Shown: positions 7,038-16,044, counted from the first letter of the stretch. The stretch: 24,872 nucleotides of DNA from Sulfurimonas sp. (GCA_027066935.1 JAMOMX010000416.1:1-24872); one strand, 5' to 3'. The notes: generated by a model from the sequence alone, not told the origin. Translations and numbers: made by a program.

Positions 7038-8226
7038 AAAGAGTTAGCAACTCTAATTGAGTATCTATTTCTAATATTTTATAATCTATTTTAGAGATTA
7101 TTACAGAATTTTCTAGTAATTTTACATCATATTGAGTTTTATATCCAGCACTAAACAACTCTTTTGTATCTTTTAAAAGTCTTGCATATATATCTTTCGT
7201 CTCTATACTTAATGATTTTTTCTTTTCAAAATTTTCAAAATTTTGCATAACTTGCTCATATATAGCTATTAATTCTCTTTTTTTGTCTTCTATCTCTATT
7301 TTTGATTTTAAATACTCAACCTTTGTTGATTCTATATCGTTAAATACATTAAGATCAATTGGCATGCTTACACTTAAACCATAATCATAATATGAAGTTT
7401 CTGGGGATTGAAAACTACCCCCTAAAAGTGATTCACTCTTCCAGTTATATCCAGCAATAAAACTAAACTTTGGTAGATATTTGGCTATTGTTACATTTTT
7501 AAAATATTTTGTTTTTTCCATTTCGCTTTGTGACATATCAAGCACAATATTGTGTTGTAAAAATTGCTCTTTTTCTATTTTTTGAAGAGATGGTATCTTT
7601 ACATTATCATAGTTTAAATCACTAATTGTTTTAAATTTTGATATCAATTTTTCTTTAGCTGTTTGTATGTCATATAAAGATTGTATAACAAAATTACGCT
7701 CAATAATTGCATTATCTAAAAAACCAGAATCTAACTGCCCACTTATATATTGCTCTTTTTTTTGTGTTAAAGAGATTTCAGAATTTTTTATCAAAAGCTC
7801 TTGTTTTTTTATTTTTAAATCTATTTGCTTTATCTGCATCAAAATAGATATAGCATCTTTAATAAGTTTTCGTTTTTGCATATCTACAGATAAATTTGCA
7901 TATATTTTAGAATAATTAGCATACTTAATTCCAAAATATATCCCACCACTTTGAAAAATAGTTTGATCCATTTTTATAGAAGCACTTTGTTGTTTTTGCT
8001 CTCGATTATAAGAGTTGTTTTTTATATATGAGTAATTAAGTCTAAGTGGATTTATCCAACTATCTCGTAATTTAGCTCCATCTGCTTCTACCTTTTTATA
8101 ATCAAAATCAAACTTATTTTTTTTGTTATCACTTATATACTTATCTAAAGGGTCTACTACATCTTCACTTGAATATAAGAAACTACAAAGAACTAACACT
8201 AAGCTCAAGGTTTTTAAAGCCTTCAT
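7015..8226 (-). CDS. TolC-family outer-membrane efflux channel protein
   Basis: A 403-residue protein with a Sec signal peptide (hydrophobic residues 5-18, cleavage near SSE at 19-21). Long heptad-rich helices follow (about residues 125-215 and 310-400), with beta-strand segments between them such as LPKFSFIAGYNWKSES and YDYGLSVSMPIDLN. That helix-strand alternation, with P-x-P-x-x-S-x-x-x-G-Y-like strands and a Leu/Tyr-rich C-terminus, is typical of TolC proteins that form a trimeric channel across the outer membrane. The ATG at 8226 is supported by AGAGGAAAT directly upstream, although it lies inside argD (44-base overlap). The usual partners, an adaptor and a pump, are not adjacent; a HlyD-like adaptor is encoded at 12755-13552. 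Confidence 0.78.
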   Translation of the reverse strand: MKALKTLSLVLVLCSFLYSSEDVVDPLDKYISDNKKNKFDFDYKKVEADGAKLRDSWINPLRLNYSYIKNNSYNREQKQQSASIKMDQTIFQSGGIYFGIKYANYSKIYANLSVDMQKRKLIKDAISILMQIKQIDLKIKKQELLIKNSEISLTQKKEQYISGQLDSGFLDNAIIERNFVIQSLYDIQTAKEKLISKFKTISDLNYDNVKIPSLQKIEKEQFLQHNIVLDMSQSEMEKTKYFKNVTIAKYLPKFSFIAGYNWKSESLLGGSFQSPETSYYDYGLSVSMPIDLNVFNDIESTKVEYLKSKIEIEDKKRELIAIYEQVMQNFENFEKKKSLSIETKDIYARLLKDTKELFSAGYKTQYDVKLLENSVIISKIDYKILEIDTQLELLTLYEMYKFD

Positions 8227-9364
8227 CTATTTCCTCTTTTGTAATTGTAAGTGGTGGTAAAAATCTTAAAGTGTCTCTTGCAGCTTTTAAAACTATAACA
8301 CCATTTTCTTTTGCATTTAAGATGATGGCACTTAAAGTATCCGCATCTTTAACACGCAAACCACACATCATACCAATTCCAACTTTTTTTGTAAAAAGTC
8401 GTTCATTATTTTTATAAAAATTTTCTAATTCTTGGTTAAAATATTTTATAGTGTTTTCTAACTCTCCACTTTGTGAGTACTCATTTAAAATATCAATAAC
8501 TTCACATGCAGCGGTTGTGCTTAGATAGTTTCCACCAAAAGTAGAACCATGATCACCTGCACTTAAAACATCTTTTAAACTACTCATAACAACACCAATA
8601 GGTACACCACCACCAATACCTTTTGCAAGAGTTATAATATCTGGTTCAATCTCATAAATATTTGAAGCTAAAAACTTTCCTGTTCTATATCCACCTGTTT
8701 GTACCTCATCAACAATAAGCAAAATACCCCGCGATTTTAATAACAAAGCTAAATTTTGAACCTCTTGTTTATCTAGTGGCTCAACACCACCCTCACCTTG
8801 AACAAGTTCTATCATAACAGCACAAGTATGATCATCAAGTAAACTCTCAACACTTAGTATATCATCAGCATAAACAAAACCATCTGGAAAAGGACCAAAA
8901 TAATTGTGCATAGCCTCTTGACCTGTTGCTTTTACAGTTGTAATTGTGCGTCCATGAAAAGATTGTTGCAGAGTGATAATTTTATATTTTTTAATCTCTG
9001 CATTACTTTCTCCCCATTTACGAGCTATCTTTATAGCCCCCTCATTTGCTTCAGCCCCACTATTTCCAAAAAAACATTTCATATCATAGCCACTAGTTTG
9101 TACTATTTTTTGGGCAGCTTTTACCTGTGGTGCAATATAATAAAGATTTGAGATATGGGTAATCTTTGAAATTTGTTTAGTTATAGCAGAGTTTACTCTT
9201 TTATTTGCATGACCAACACTTACAACACCAATACCAGATGTAAAATCTATATATTTTTTTCCATTAGCATCAACTAATATTGCATTGTCTCCACTAACAA
9301 ACTCTATATCTACTCTTGCATAGGTTGGTAATACATATTTTTTATCTAATTCTTGTGTATTCAT
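8183..9364 (-). CDS. argD: Acetylornithine aminotransferase
   Basis: A 393-residue class III PLP-dependent aminotransferase. Visible are FFGNSGAEANEGAIK (residues 98-112), SFHGRT (135-140), the cofactor Asp in VDEVQTG (218-224), the Schiff-base Lys248 in TLAKGIGGG, and HGSTFGGN. Together with size and the GHANKRV segment this fits ArgD, which makes N-acetylornithine from N-acetylglutamate semialdehyde in arginine biosynthesis. It may also serve in lysine synthesis as succinyl-DAP aminotransferase. VQTG is followed by GYRTG where most ArgD proteins have MGRTG, a small variation near the active site. It is first in a unit with the TolC-family and MidA genes. Other class III aminotransferases are the main alternative. 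Confidence 0.85.
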   Translation of the reverse strand: MNTQELDKKYVLPTYARVDIEFVSGDNAILVDANGKKYIDFTSGIGVVSVGHANKRVNSAITKQISKITHISNLYYIAPQVKAAQKIVQTSGYDMKCFFGNSGAEANEGAIKIARKWGESNAEIKKYKIITLQQSFHGRTITTVKATGQEAMHNYFGPFPDGFVYADDILSVESLLDDHTCAVMIELVQGEGGVEPLDKQEVQNLALLLKSRGILLIVDEVQTGGYRTGKFLASNIYEIEPDIITLAKGIGGGVPIGVVMSSLKDVLSAGDHGSTFGGNYLSTTAACEVIDILNEYSQSGELENTIKYFNQELENFYKNNERLFTKKVGIGMMCGLRVKDADTLSAIILNAKENGVIVLKAARDTLRFLPPLTITKEEIDEGFKNLELSVSSL

Positions 9365-9478
9365 TATTTGCCTAACTATCTATTTTATTTGGATTATATC
9401 TAAATTTTCTTTTAATATAAAAACAAAAATTTAACTTTTATGTGTATACTTTCAATCACATACTTCAAGGAATTTATA

Positions 9479-9691
9479 GTGCCTACAATAGATGCAACTT
9501 TAGAATTAATCAAACTTTTAATGTTTATGGTGTTTGTCTCAGCTTTAGCTGCTCAAGTTTGGATAGCTTTTTTGGATATATATGAGTATTTTTCAGACTC
9601 TCTAAATAAATTTCGCCCTCAGCCATCACAAGATAAATTTTCAAGAATAGCTGTAATAGTGCTAGGAAGTGCTGTTTTAATATATAGTTAA
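9479..9691 (+). CDS. Small membrane protein, unknown function
   Basis: A 70-residue protein with a hydrophobic helix at about residues 9-31 (LIKLLMFMVFVSALAAQVW in outline), a polar middle with Pro and Lys, and a second hydrophobic segment at the C-terminus (IAVIVLGSAVLIYS). I chose the GTG at 9479 because AAGGA sits 7 bases before it; an in-frame ATG 13 codons upstream lacks such a site. It is divergent from argD, and the HD-GYP gene follows on the same strand after about 70 bases. I do not recognise a family. Confidence 0.6.
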   Translation: MPTIDATLELIKLLMFMVFVSALAAQVWIAFLDIYEYFSDSLNKFRPQPSQDKFSRIAVIVLGSAVLIYS

Positions 9692-9763
9692 TCTTTTTAT
9701 TATAAAACTTTTAAGGATTAATAAACTACACTATGTTTAAGATATTAACATCATGGAGTTATT

Positions 9764-11029
9764 TTGAATATAATAAACTCATTTTTTAAAAGAGCTATTT
9801 TTTTAATGATATCTCTTAGTATAACAAGTGTTGCTTTAATCTATTTTTTTCAACAACATCTCTTTTATACATCTTTAGCAGATAAAATCAAAACAACTTT
9901 AGAAAAAAAAATTACCAAATATCAATATAATGTAAATTTAATACCAAAAAAGCTTATTGAAAATGATGCTCAATCATTTATTGATCAACTTGGATTTATT
10001 AGAATAGAGATATATGATGCTAACCAATCTGAGGTTTATTATTTTGACTCCACTAATATAAAAGATAATAAAGAGCTCCAACAAATATATCTTCATGATG
10101 CTTTTGCACTTCATAACTTTCCAACAACTAACAAAATGACTTATAATTTTTTTGAGATAGAACCAGGATATAAATTTTTACAAGTATTTTATCCAATATA
10201 TAAATCAAATGAACTATTAGGGTATATAGAGGGGATCTATCATGTAGGTTCAACTCTTATTGAAAAATTTCAAAGAGATGTTATCGCCATAATTACAACA
10301 GTTATTTTAACTATATTTTTATTTAGTTTATTAATATTTCCACTCATATATTTTGCTTATAAAAAATTAAATTCACATAGATTAGCTCTATTATCTAGCA
10401 ATATTACTATGATAAATACTTTAGGTAATGCAATAGCACAAAGGGATAGTGATACAGGTGAGCATAACTATAGAGTCACTCTCTATGCAATAAAATTGGC
10501 TGAAAAAATCTCTTTAGATCAAGAAAATATTCAAAAACTAATCAAAGGAGCTTTTTTACACGATATTGGAAAAATTGGTATCTCTGATAATATTTTGCTT
10601 AAAAAAGATAAGTTAAATCAAGATGAATTCAATGAAATGAAAAAACATGTCCTCTTAGGTGTTGAGCTTGTAAAAGAGTGTGGCTGGCTAAAAGAATCCA
10701 CAGAAGTTATTTTATATCACCATGAAAAATTTGATGGAAGTGGATATCCTTATAATGTCAAAGGCTTAAATATACCAAAAGTTGCACGCATCTTTAGCAT
10801 AGTTGATGTTTTTGATGCTTTAACTTCAAAACGACCTTATAAAAAAGCTTTTAGTTATGAAGAGAGTATAAACTTTATAAAAAATAATCGTGCTACACAC
10901 TTTGATTCTGATTTAGTGGATATATTTATTCAAATTTCAAAAGAGCTTTATAACTCTACTAGTTTAAAATCAAAAGAACAACTAAAAAAAGAGTTAGATG
11001 AATTAATTAAAAAATATTTTTTTGATTAG
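9764..11029 (+). CDS. Membrane-bound HD-GYP domain protein, likely c-di-GMP phosphodiesterase
   Basis: A 421-residue protein with an N-terminal membrane helix (about 11-30), a periplasmic sensor region (about 35-170), a second helix (about 172-198) and a cytoplasmic HD-GYP domain. The domain has RDSDTGEHNYRV (227-238), HDIGKIGI (266-273), HHEKFDGSGYP (319-329) and DVFDALTSKRPYK (348-360), so the catalytic and metal-binding set looks complete. HD-GYP enzymes hydrolyse c-di-GMP, usually to favour motility over attachment. The sensor region shows no family I can name; its DAQSFIDQLGFIRIEIYDAN segment looks Cache/PAS-like. The start is TTG at 9764, backed by GGAG 5 bases upstream; no in-frame ATG precedes it. 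The stop codon overlaps that of the convergent molybdopterin gene by 4 bases. Confidence 0.88.
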   Translation: MNIINSFFKRAIFLMISLSITSVALIYFFQQHLFYTSLADKIKTTLEKKITKYQYNVNLIPKKLIENDAQSFIDQLGFIRIEIYDANQSEVYYFDSTNIKDNKELQQIYLHDAFALHNFPTTNKMTYNFFEIEPGYKFLQVFYPIYKSNELLGYIEGIYHVGSTLIEKFQRDVIAIITTVILTIFLFSLLIFPLIYFAYKKLNSHRLALLSSNITMINTLGNAIAQRDSDTGEHNYRVTLYAIKLAEKISLDQENIQKLIKGAFLHDIGKIGISDNILLKKDKLNQDEFNEMKKHVLLGVELVKECGWLKESTEVILYHHEKFDGSGYPYNVKGLNIPKVARIFSIVDVFDALTSKRPYKKAFSYEESINFIKNNRATHFDSDLVDIFIQISKELYNSTSLKSKEQLKKELDELIKKYFFD

Positions 11030-12762
11030 CACCTGCTTATTTCAACTTTTTCCTCTTGATATGCTGCACTTTTTCCTGAAAAACTAGCATGAGAAGTTGT
11101 AAGTGCATTTACTCCTTTTGTGCCACTGTAGATTAAAATACAGTCGTTTCGTATATCATCATTTATTTTTACTTTTAGTTTTACATAGCCATTTGATGAA
11201 CTTATTTTTACAAGTTCACCTTCTTTAAAACCAAGACTACTGTTTAAATAAACATTTTTTTCACGAGTAAATTGGGAATTTTGACTTTTATGACTTTTTG
11301 AAGTGATTAGATGAAAGCCATTATCTACATATTTTGGTTTATCTAAATCTTCTAAAAAAATAAATTCGCCATCATCTGTATCAAACCCATTTTTATATGG
11401 AACATCTTCTCTTCCCTTTACATACCAAGAATCATTTTCACTTTCAGCCCTAAAACTTTTAAAATGCTCTATATATTCAACTTCACTTTTAAGCTTAATA
11501 TCAAAATTACTACAAAGATAAGCACTCAAATCATACTCACTAATACCATAATCACACTCAGCTACACTAGGCATATCAATAATTGCATTGTGTGAATAAG
11601 ATGTTCTTATATCATTTTTATACAAAAAGCTCTTAGCAGGGATAACTAGATGTGCTAACGCGCTTGATTCGTTTTCTTCTAAACCAAAATAAACTATATT
11701 TTTAACTAAAGATATCTCTTTTGTGACTCTAAAAGAGTCTGGCATTTGAGAGAGTGGATTTGTACCTTGAATAAATAAAGTTTTAAAATTACTAAATTTT
11801 GTATCTACCTTTGACACTTTTCTTGCTTTTAAATTAAAAGGTGAGTTGATTGCTTCTTTTGAGTTACCTAAATAAGCTACACCACACCCCTCTTTTCCAA
11901 ATAAACCAAGGTTTACTCCAAAAGCGTCTATAGCTTGCATAACTTCAGCGCCATCACGATATTTTTGAACTCCAACACCACAAACTATGGCTACTTTTTT
12001 ATCTTTTATAATCTCTAAAATATCTCCTATTTGCCCTAAAGTCACATCAATAAAATCAAGAGTATCTTTAATGCGTAGTGATTGTGTTAATTCATAATAA
12101 TCTTCATATTCACTGGCAAAACTTTTTAAATATTCTTCATCATAACTCATATAAATATGTAAAAACCTATTTAACATTAGAGCTAAAAGCAAATCTGAAT
12201 GTGGTTTTATTTGTATATATAAATCTGCACTTTTTGCTATTTTTGTTTTTATTGGATCTATAACTATGATTTTTTTATCTTTAATTATTGGCAATAGGTG
12301 GGAATTACTGACATGTGGATTTCGCCCCCATATTATTACTACTTCAGATTTTGATATCTCGCTAAGGGGCATATTTTTATTGCTACCACGACCCTCAATA
12401 ATTCCTGCTTCACCAGCACCATCACACAAGCTTCCATCTGTTAGTGTAGCTCCATATGAAGCAAAAAAATGACTAGTTACATCTTGCATAAGTCCAAAGT
12501 TCCCATTACCTTTATAATGAAGTATCTCATCTTTTTTTGAATCTCTAAGCATCTCTTTTAACTTTAAAAGAGCCTCATCCATAGTAATCTCTTCTCCGTT
12601 ATATCTAGGTTTTGTAATGTGAGAAAAGTTTTTGTAATGGTTTAGATGTGCACATAAAAAACCCTTTGTATGACCACTTTTCTTTGGCGTTATTTTATCA
12701 TTTAAATATACTATCTCACATGCATCAAAGCAATCTAATGGACATGCAGTATTTTTATTCAT
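11026..12762 (-). CDS. Cytoplasmic molybdopterin oxidoreductase (DMSO reductase superfamily)
   Basis: A 578-residue protein with an N-terminal [4Fe-4S] motif: Cys7, Cys11, Cys15 and Cys37 (C-x3-C-x3-C-x21-C). The molybdopterin domains follow, with landmarks DGSLCDGAGEAG (109-120), IWGRNPHVSNSH (144-155), a FIQGTNPLSQMP segment, and a C-terminal MopB_CT-type domain (residues about 480-578) ending near SHASFSGKSAAYQ. Cys113 sits where NapA-type enzymes place the metal-ligating Cys, so it is the likely Mo/W ligand. There is no twin-arginine signal, so the enzyme should be cytoplasmic. It is shorter than most family members (700 residues or more). The substrate is not deducible. The start overlaps the end of the HlyD-like gene by 8 bases and has no ribosome site of its own, implying coupling. 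Confidence 0.8.
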   Translation of the reverse strand: MNKNTACPLDCFDACEIVYLNDKITPKKSGHTKGFLCAHLNHYKNFSHITKPRYNGEEITMDEALLKLKEMLRDSKKDEILHYKGNGNFGLMQDVTSHFFASYGATLTDGSLCDGAGEAGIIEGRGSNKNMPLSEISKSEVVIIWGRNPHVSNSHLLPIIKDKKIIVIDPIKTKIAKSADLYIQIKPHSDLLLALMLNRFLHIYMSYDEEYLKSFASEYEDYYELTQSLRIKDTLDFIDVTLGQIGDILEIIKDKKVAIVCGVGVQKYRDGAEVMQAIDAFGVNLGLFGKEGCGVAYLGNSKEAINSPFNLKARKVSKVDTKFSNFKTLFIQGTNPLSQMPDSFRVTKEISLVKNIVYFGLEENESSALAHLVIPAKSFLYKNDIRTSYSHNAIIDMPSVAECDYGISEYDLSAYLCSNFDIKLKSEVEYIEHFKSFRAESENDSWYVKGREDVPYKNGFDTDDGEFIFLEDLDKPKYVDNGFHLITSKSHKSQNSQFTREKNVYLNSSLGFKEGELVKISSSNGYVKLKVKINDDIRNDCILIYSGTKGVNALTTSHASFSGKSAAYQEEKVEISRC

Positions 12763-13552
12763 TTTTTAATTCTATCTTTACAAGTTTAGAAAAAATCTTT
12801 GGAGATTTTATAATTATTTGTGCCATATATTTTGAGATATTTTTAGAATCTGCTATGTTTAAAACTCTATCTACTTTATAGTTTGTTTTTATCCCATCTA
12901 TATAAACTATTTTATTTTTTATATCAATCACTTCATCTTTATTTAGATATATGGTTAATTTTGCTTTTGATATATCTGCAACTTTAGCTAATGGAGTTGA
13001 AATATTTACAACTTGACCACTTTTAACAAGCAGTTCGTATAGTATATACCCCTTTGCTCTTAAGCTCTTATCTTCTAGTATTCGTTTTAATTTTGCCTCT
13101 CTTAATTTTAAATCGGCTATCTGAATTTTAAAATTTTGTATCTCTTTTTTTGTATTTAAAAATAAGTTTTCACTTGCAACTAAATCATAAAATTCTCTAT
13201 TTTTTTCTACTTGTGATTTTATTTTTAAAGATTCTATTTTTTTATAGTTATCTCTTTTTTTAACAGTGATTTTTTCTATATTTACTAAAATTTGTTCACT
13301 TGAATCTACACTGTTATCTAAGTACTCAAGTTTTTCTTTAATATATTTTAATTCTTGAGTGTCTAAAATAGAATCTATTTTAATATATGGTTCATTAGAT
13401 AGCAATTTACCTAATTTATCCTCATTAGAATAAACAACTAACCCAGAGACATTTGAGCTAATGTTTCTAATTTCATAAGGTTGTACTTTTGAATAATAGA
13501 TATTCCCAAACAATATAACGACACTAAAAAATAAAATAAATACAATTTTCAT
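12755..13552 (-). CDS. HlyD-like periplasmic adaptor (membrane fusion) protein
   Basis: A 265-residue protein with an N-terminal signal or anchor helix (residues 2-16). A short barrel-sandwich half (about 30-58: SSNVSGLVVYSNEDKLGKLL) is followed by a Lys/Glu-rich coiled coil (about 65-160) and the second lipoyl half (RAKGYILYELLVKSGQVVNISTPLAKVADI, in segments, about 163-195). A small beta domain ends the protein. That order is typical of RND/ABC efflux adaptors that bridge an inner-membrane pump to TolC. It is short for the family (usually 330 residues or more). No pump gene adjoins it, and the downstream gene is a molybdopterin enzyme. A TolC-family gene lies about 4.5 kb away. AAGG is 7 bases before the ATG. 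Confidence 0.7.
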   Translation of the reverse strand: MKIVFILFFSVVILFGNIYYSKVQPYEIRNISSNVSGLVVYSNEDKLGKLLSNEPYIKIDSILDTQELKYIKEKLEYLDNSVDSSEQILVNIEKITVKKRDNYKKIESLKIKSQVEKNREFYDLVASENLFLNTKKEIQNFKIQIADLKLREAKLKRILEDKSLRAKGYILYELLVKSGQVVNISTPLAKVADISKAKLTIYLNKDEVIDIKNKIVYIDGIKTNYKVDRVLNIADSKNISKYMAQIIIKSPKIFSKLVKIELKNE

Positions 13553-13664
13553 CCATAAACCTTCTAAAAAATTAAGCCTATTTTACCATTTCATTATTAA
13601 CATTCAAGCATATTTCATTTTAATTTTGGTACTATGTAGATAATATTTATTCAAAGGGATTTTA

Positions 13665-14606
13665 ATGTCTGTTTTAGATAGTGTAGATGCAGCTACTAAC
13701 CTAGCAAAAAATAATGAACTTCAACTTTTAGTTTTTAGAGTTAGCAATAGTACTGAATCAGCTTTTTATGCAATTAATGTTTTTAAAACAAGGGAAGTTG
13801 TTGAATCAAAAAATCATTTTTTAACTCAAATACCATCATCCCATCCATTGTTAGAGGGCACCATTACCCTTCGTGGTTTACAAATCCCAATTTTAAATCT
13901 ACCTCAATGGTTAGAAGTGTCATTATCAGAAGAAAACATCGCAAAATCTAATATACTTGTTTGTGACTTTAACGGTATTATAATTGGTCTTAGAATTATG
14001 GATGCATATAGAGTTATCAAAAAAAACTGGAATGAGATGCATGCACCAGATAGTTATCGTCAAAAAGATGGCGTAGTGATGAATCATACAAGACTAGAAG
14101 ATGGTAGCCTATGTCTTATACTAGATTATGAAAAACTTTTAGCAGATGTAATTCCTCAAGCTATGGTTGATGTTCTTGAATCCCCTACTAACTTAGAAGA
14201 TTTAACTCTTCCAATAAAATTAACACAGGGTGTAGTTTTAATAGCAGAAGATTCAAAAACTGCACAAACACATTTGCGACAAATTTTTGAAAACTCAAAA
14301 ATAGCTATGAAAATTTTTGATAATGGAAAATTACTAGTTGATTATATTTTTGCTATGGATGATCCAAGTGTAATCCCTGCAATCATTACAGATATCGAGA
14401 TGCCAGAGATGTCAGGATTTACTGTAATACAAGAGTTAAAGAAAAATCCAATGACAAAAGATATTCCTGTAATTGTAAATTCATCTATGACTGGACAAAA
14501 CAATAAACGCGAAGCAGAGGTATTGGGTGCTGATAACTTTATAGATAAAACAAAAAGTCATAATGTGATTCCACTTATTGTTGAAACTATGAATAAATAC
14601 GCTTAA
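13665..14606 (+). CDS. cheV: Chemotaxis coupling protein CheV (CheW-receiver fusion)
   Basis: A 313-residue protein with an N-terminal CheW domain (about 15-165) and a C-terminal receiver domain (about 188-312). CheW-type features include the VFKTREVVE segment, LRGLQIPILNLPQWL (69-83) and the C-terminal LILDYEKLLADV. The receiver has the acidic pair Glu195-Asp196, phosphoacceptor Asp243 in ITDIEMPEMSG, Ser274 and Lys295. CheV couples chemoreceptors to CheA and its phosphorylation tunes adaptation; Campylobacterota often have one or more CheV proteins. GGGA precedes the ATG by 5-6 bases. The gene stands alone, divergent from the HlyD-like gene. A GC-rich inverted-repeat element lies directly downstream. 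Confidence 0.92.
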   Translation: MSVLDSVDAATNLAKNNELQLLVFRVSNSTESAFYAINVFKTREVVESKNHFLTQIPSSHPLLEGTITLRGLQIPILNLPQWLEVSLSEENIAKSNILVCDFNGIIIGLRIMDAYRVIKKNWNEMHAPDSYRQKDGVVMNHTRLEDGSLCLILDYEKLLADVIPQAMVDVLESPTNLEDLTLPIKLTQGVVLIAEDSKTAQTHLRQIFENSKIAMKIFDNGKLLVDYIFAMDDPSVIPAIITDIEMPEMSGFTVIQELKKNPMTKDIPVIVNSSMTGQNNKREAEVLGADNFIDKTKSHNVIPLIVETMNKYA

Positions 14607-14635
14607 ACATACTTTTTCTCAAATAAATCATGTAA

Positions 14636-14717
14636 AAATTTAAAGAGTGGTAATGAAGAGGGCTACTCTAGTAGCTGACGAAGAACTAACGACGCAAGTG
14701 CGCCGCTATTTAAATTT
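14636..14717. repeat. GC-rich inverted-repeat element between convergent cheV and oadB
   Basis: Arms AAATTTAAAGAGTGG (14636-14650) and CCGCTATTTAAATTT (14703-14717) are reverse complements at 13 of 15 positions. The 52 bases between are markedly richer in G+C than the surroundings and hold two small hairpins: GCTACTCTAGTAGC at 14662-14675 and CGCAAGTGCG near 14694. The right arm overlaps the oadB stop codon by two bases. It could act as a two-way transcription stop, a structured RNA 3' end, or be a small repeat copy; no ORF of note is inside. Confidence 0.55.
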
Positions 14718-16044
14718 ATTGAAACAGTGAGATTAATACACCAGCTGCTACTGCTGAACCTATAACACCTGCAACATTTGGACCCATTGCATGCATTAAC
14801 AACATATTTGAGCGGTCATACTCCATACCAACTTTATTAGATACACGAGCTGCCATTGGAACAGCAGATACACCAGCTGAACCAATTAGTGGATTAACTT
14901 TATGCCCTGGAAACAGGTTCATTATTTTAGCCATAATTACACCTGAAGCAGTACCAATAGAGAAAGCCACAATACCAAGAGCCATAATAAGCATAGTGTT
15001 AGGAACTAAAAATTCACTTGCTGCTAGTGTTGAACCAACACCAAGACCAAGAAAGATAGTTACTATATTTATAAGTGAATTTTGAAGAGTGTCATTTAGA
15101 CGCTCAACTACTCCTGATTCTTTTAAGAAGTTACCAAACATAAATGCACCAATAAGTGGTGTAGCTGCTGGAAGAACTAAAATAGCAAGAGTTAGAACCA
15201 TTATAGGAAAAACCAATTTCTCTAAACGAGACACATGACGAAGTGTAGTCATTTTAATTTTTCTCTCAGCCTCATTTGTTAATGCTTTCATAATTGGAGG
15301 TTGAATAATAGGAACCATAGCCATATACGAATATGATGCTACGGCAATAGCACCTAATAATTCTGGAGCAAGTTTAGTCGCAATGAAAATCGAGGTTGGA
15401 CCATCAGCACCACCAATAATCGATATAGCTGAAGCTTGCTGGAGGGTAAAGTCAGCAAAACCCAATTGAGACAGTACTACAGCACCAACAAGTGTACCAA
15501 ATATACCAAACTGAGCAGCTCCACCAAGAAGTGCTGTTTTAGGATTTGATAGGAGTGGACCAAAATCAGTCATCGCCCCAACACCCATAAATATTAAAAT
15601 AGGAAACATCTCATTTGAAATACCCATATTATAGATAATGCCCAAGAAACCATGATCCCCTGCAATACCTGCAATTGGAATATTGGCCAAAAGACCACCA
15701 AAAGCAATAGGTAGAAGTAAAAGAGGTTCAAACCCCTTTCTAATTGCTAACCAAAAAAGAAAAAAAGTAAGCAAAATCATAATTATACGACCCCACGATT
15801 TATGAAAATCACTCATTTTTTCACCATGTGAATTTAACTCATCTGGATCAGGATTTATAAATGCATATATTCCTGTAGAAGTTAAAAAACCGCCAATCAT
15901 TTCAGAGAAAGGCTTAGTTTGATAAGTTTCCTCTTTGTGTGTATTTAAAGTTTCTTCTGGTGAGTGTGCTGGAGCACTCGCATAAGCTGAACTCACACCA
16001 AGAAGCATAAATAATGTAAAAAGTTTTATTACAAAAGATTTCAT
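14716..16044 (-). CDS. oadB: Sodium-pumping oxaloacetate decarboxylase, beta subunit
   Basis: A 442-residue membrane protein of the Na+-translocating decarboxylase beta family. Family landmarks are GFEPLLLLPIAFG (104-116), MTDFGPLLSNPKT (158-170), GGADGPTSIF (211-220, with Asp214 in the place of the essential Na+-site Asp), and the C-terminal SAGVSAVPMAARV and MHAMGPNVAGVIG segments. The subunit decarboxylates carboxybiotin on OadA and uses the energy to export sodium. About 85 residues precede the usual first helix, starting with a signal-like segment (MKSFVIKLFTLFMLLGVSSA, then AYA), so the N-terminus is probably cleaved or crosses the membrane once more. It is the last gene of oadG-oadA-oadB, 6 bases after oadA, with AGGA upstream of the ATG. 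Confidence 0.92.
   Translation of the reverse strand: MKSFVIKLFTLFMLLGVSSAYASAPAHSPEETLNTHKEETYQTKPFSEMIGGFLTSTGIYAFINPDPDELNSHGEKMSDFHKSWGRIIMILLTFFLFWLAIRKGFEPLLLLPIAFGGLLANIPIAGIAGDHGFLGIIYNMGISNEMFPILIFMGVGAMTDFGPLLSNPKTALLGGAAQFGIFGTLVGAVVLSQLGFADFTLQQASAISIIGGADGPTSIFIATKLAPELLGAIAVASYSYMAMVPIIQPPIMKALTNEAERKIKMTTLRHVSRLEKLVFPIMVLTLAILVLPAATPLIGAFMFGNFLKESGVVERLNDTLQNSLINIVTIFLGLGVGSTLAASEFLVPNTMLIMALGIVAFSIGTASGVIMAKIMNLFPGHKVNPLIGSAGVSAVPMAARVSNKVGMEYDRSNMLLMHAMGPNVAGVIGSAVAAGVLISLFQ

Noticed and set aside
7015..13552. TolC-family gene and HlyD-like gene as the export system for the adhesin at the right end
   Set aside because: They lie in different operons far from the adhesin and no ABC transporter gene is present; the link is possible but unsupported.
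14636..14717. An integron attC site, suggested by AACTAAC within a hairpin-rich block
   Set aside because: The matching GTTRRRY/RYYYAAC pairs at the element ends are absent, and no integrase or cassette array is nearby.
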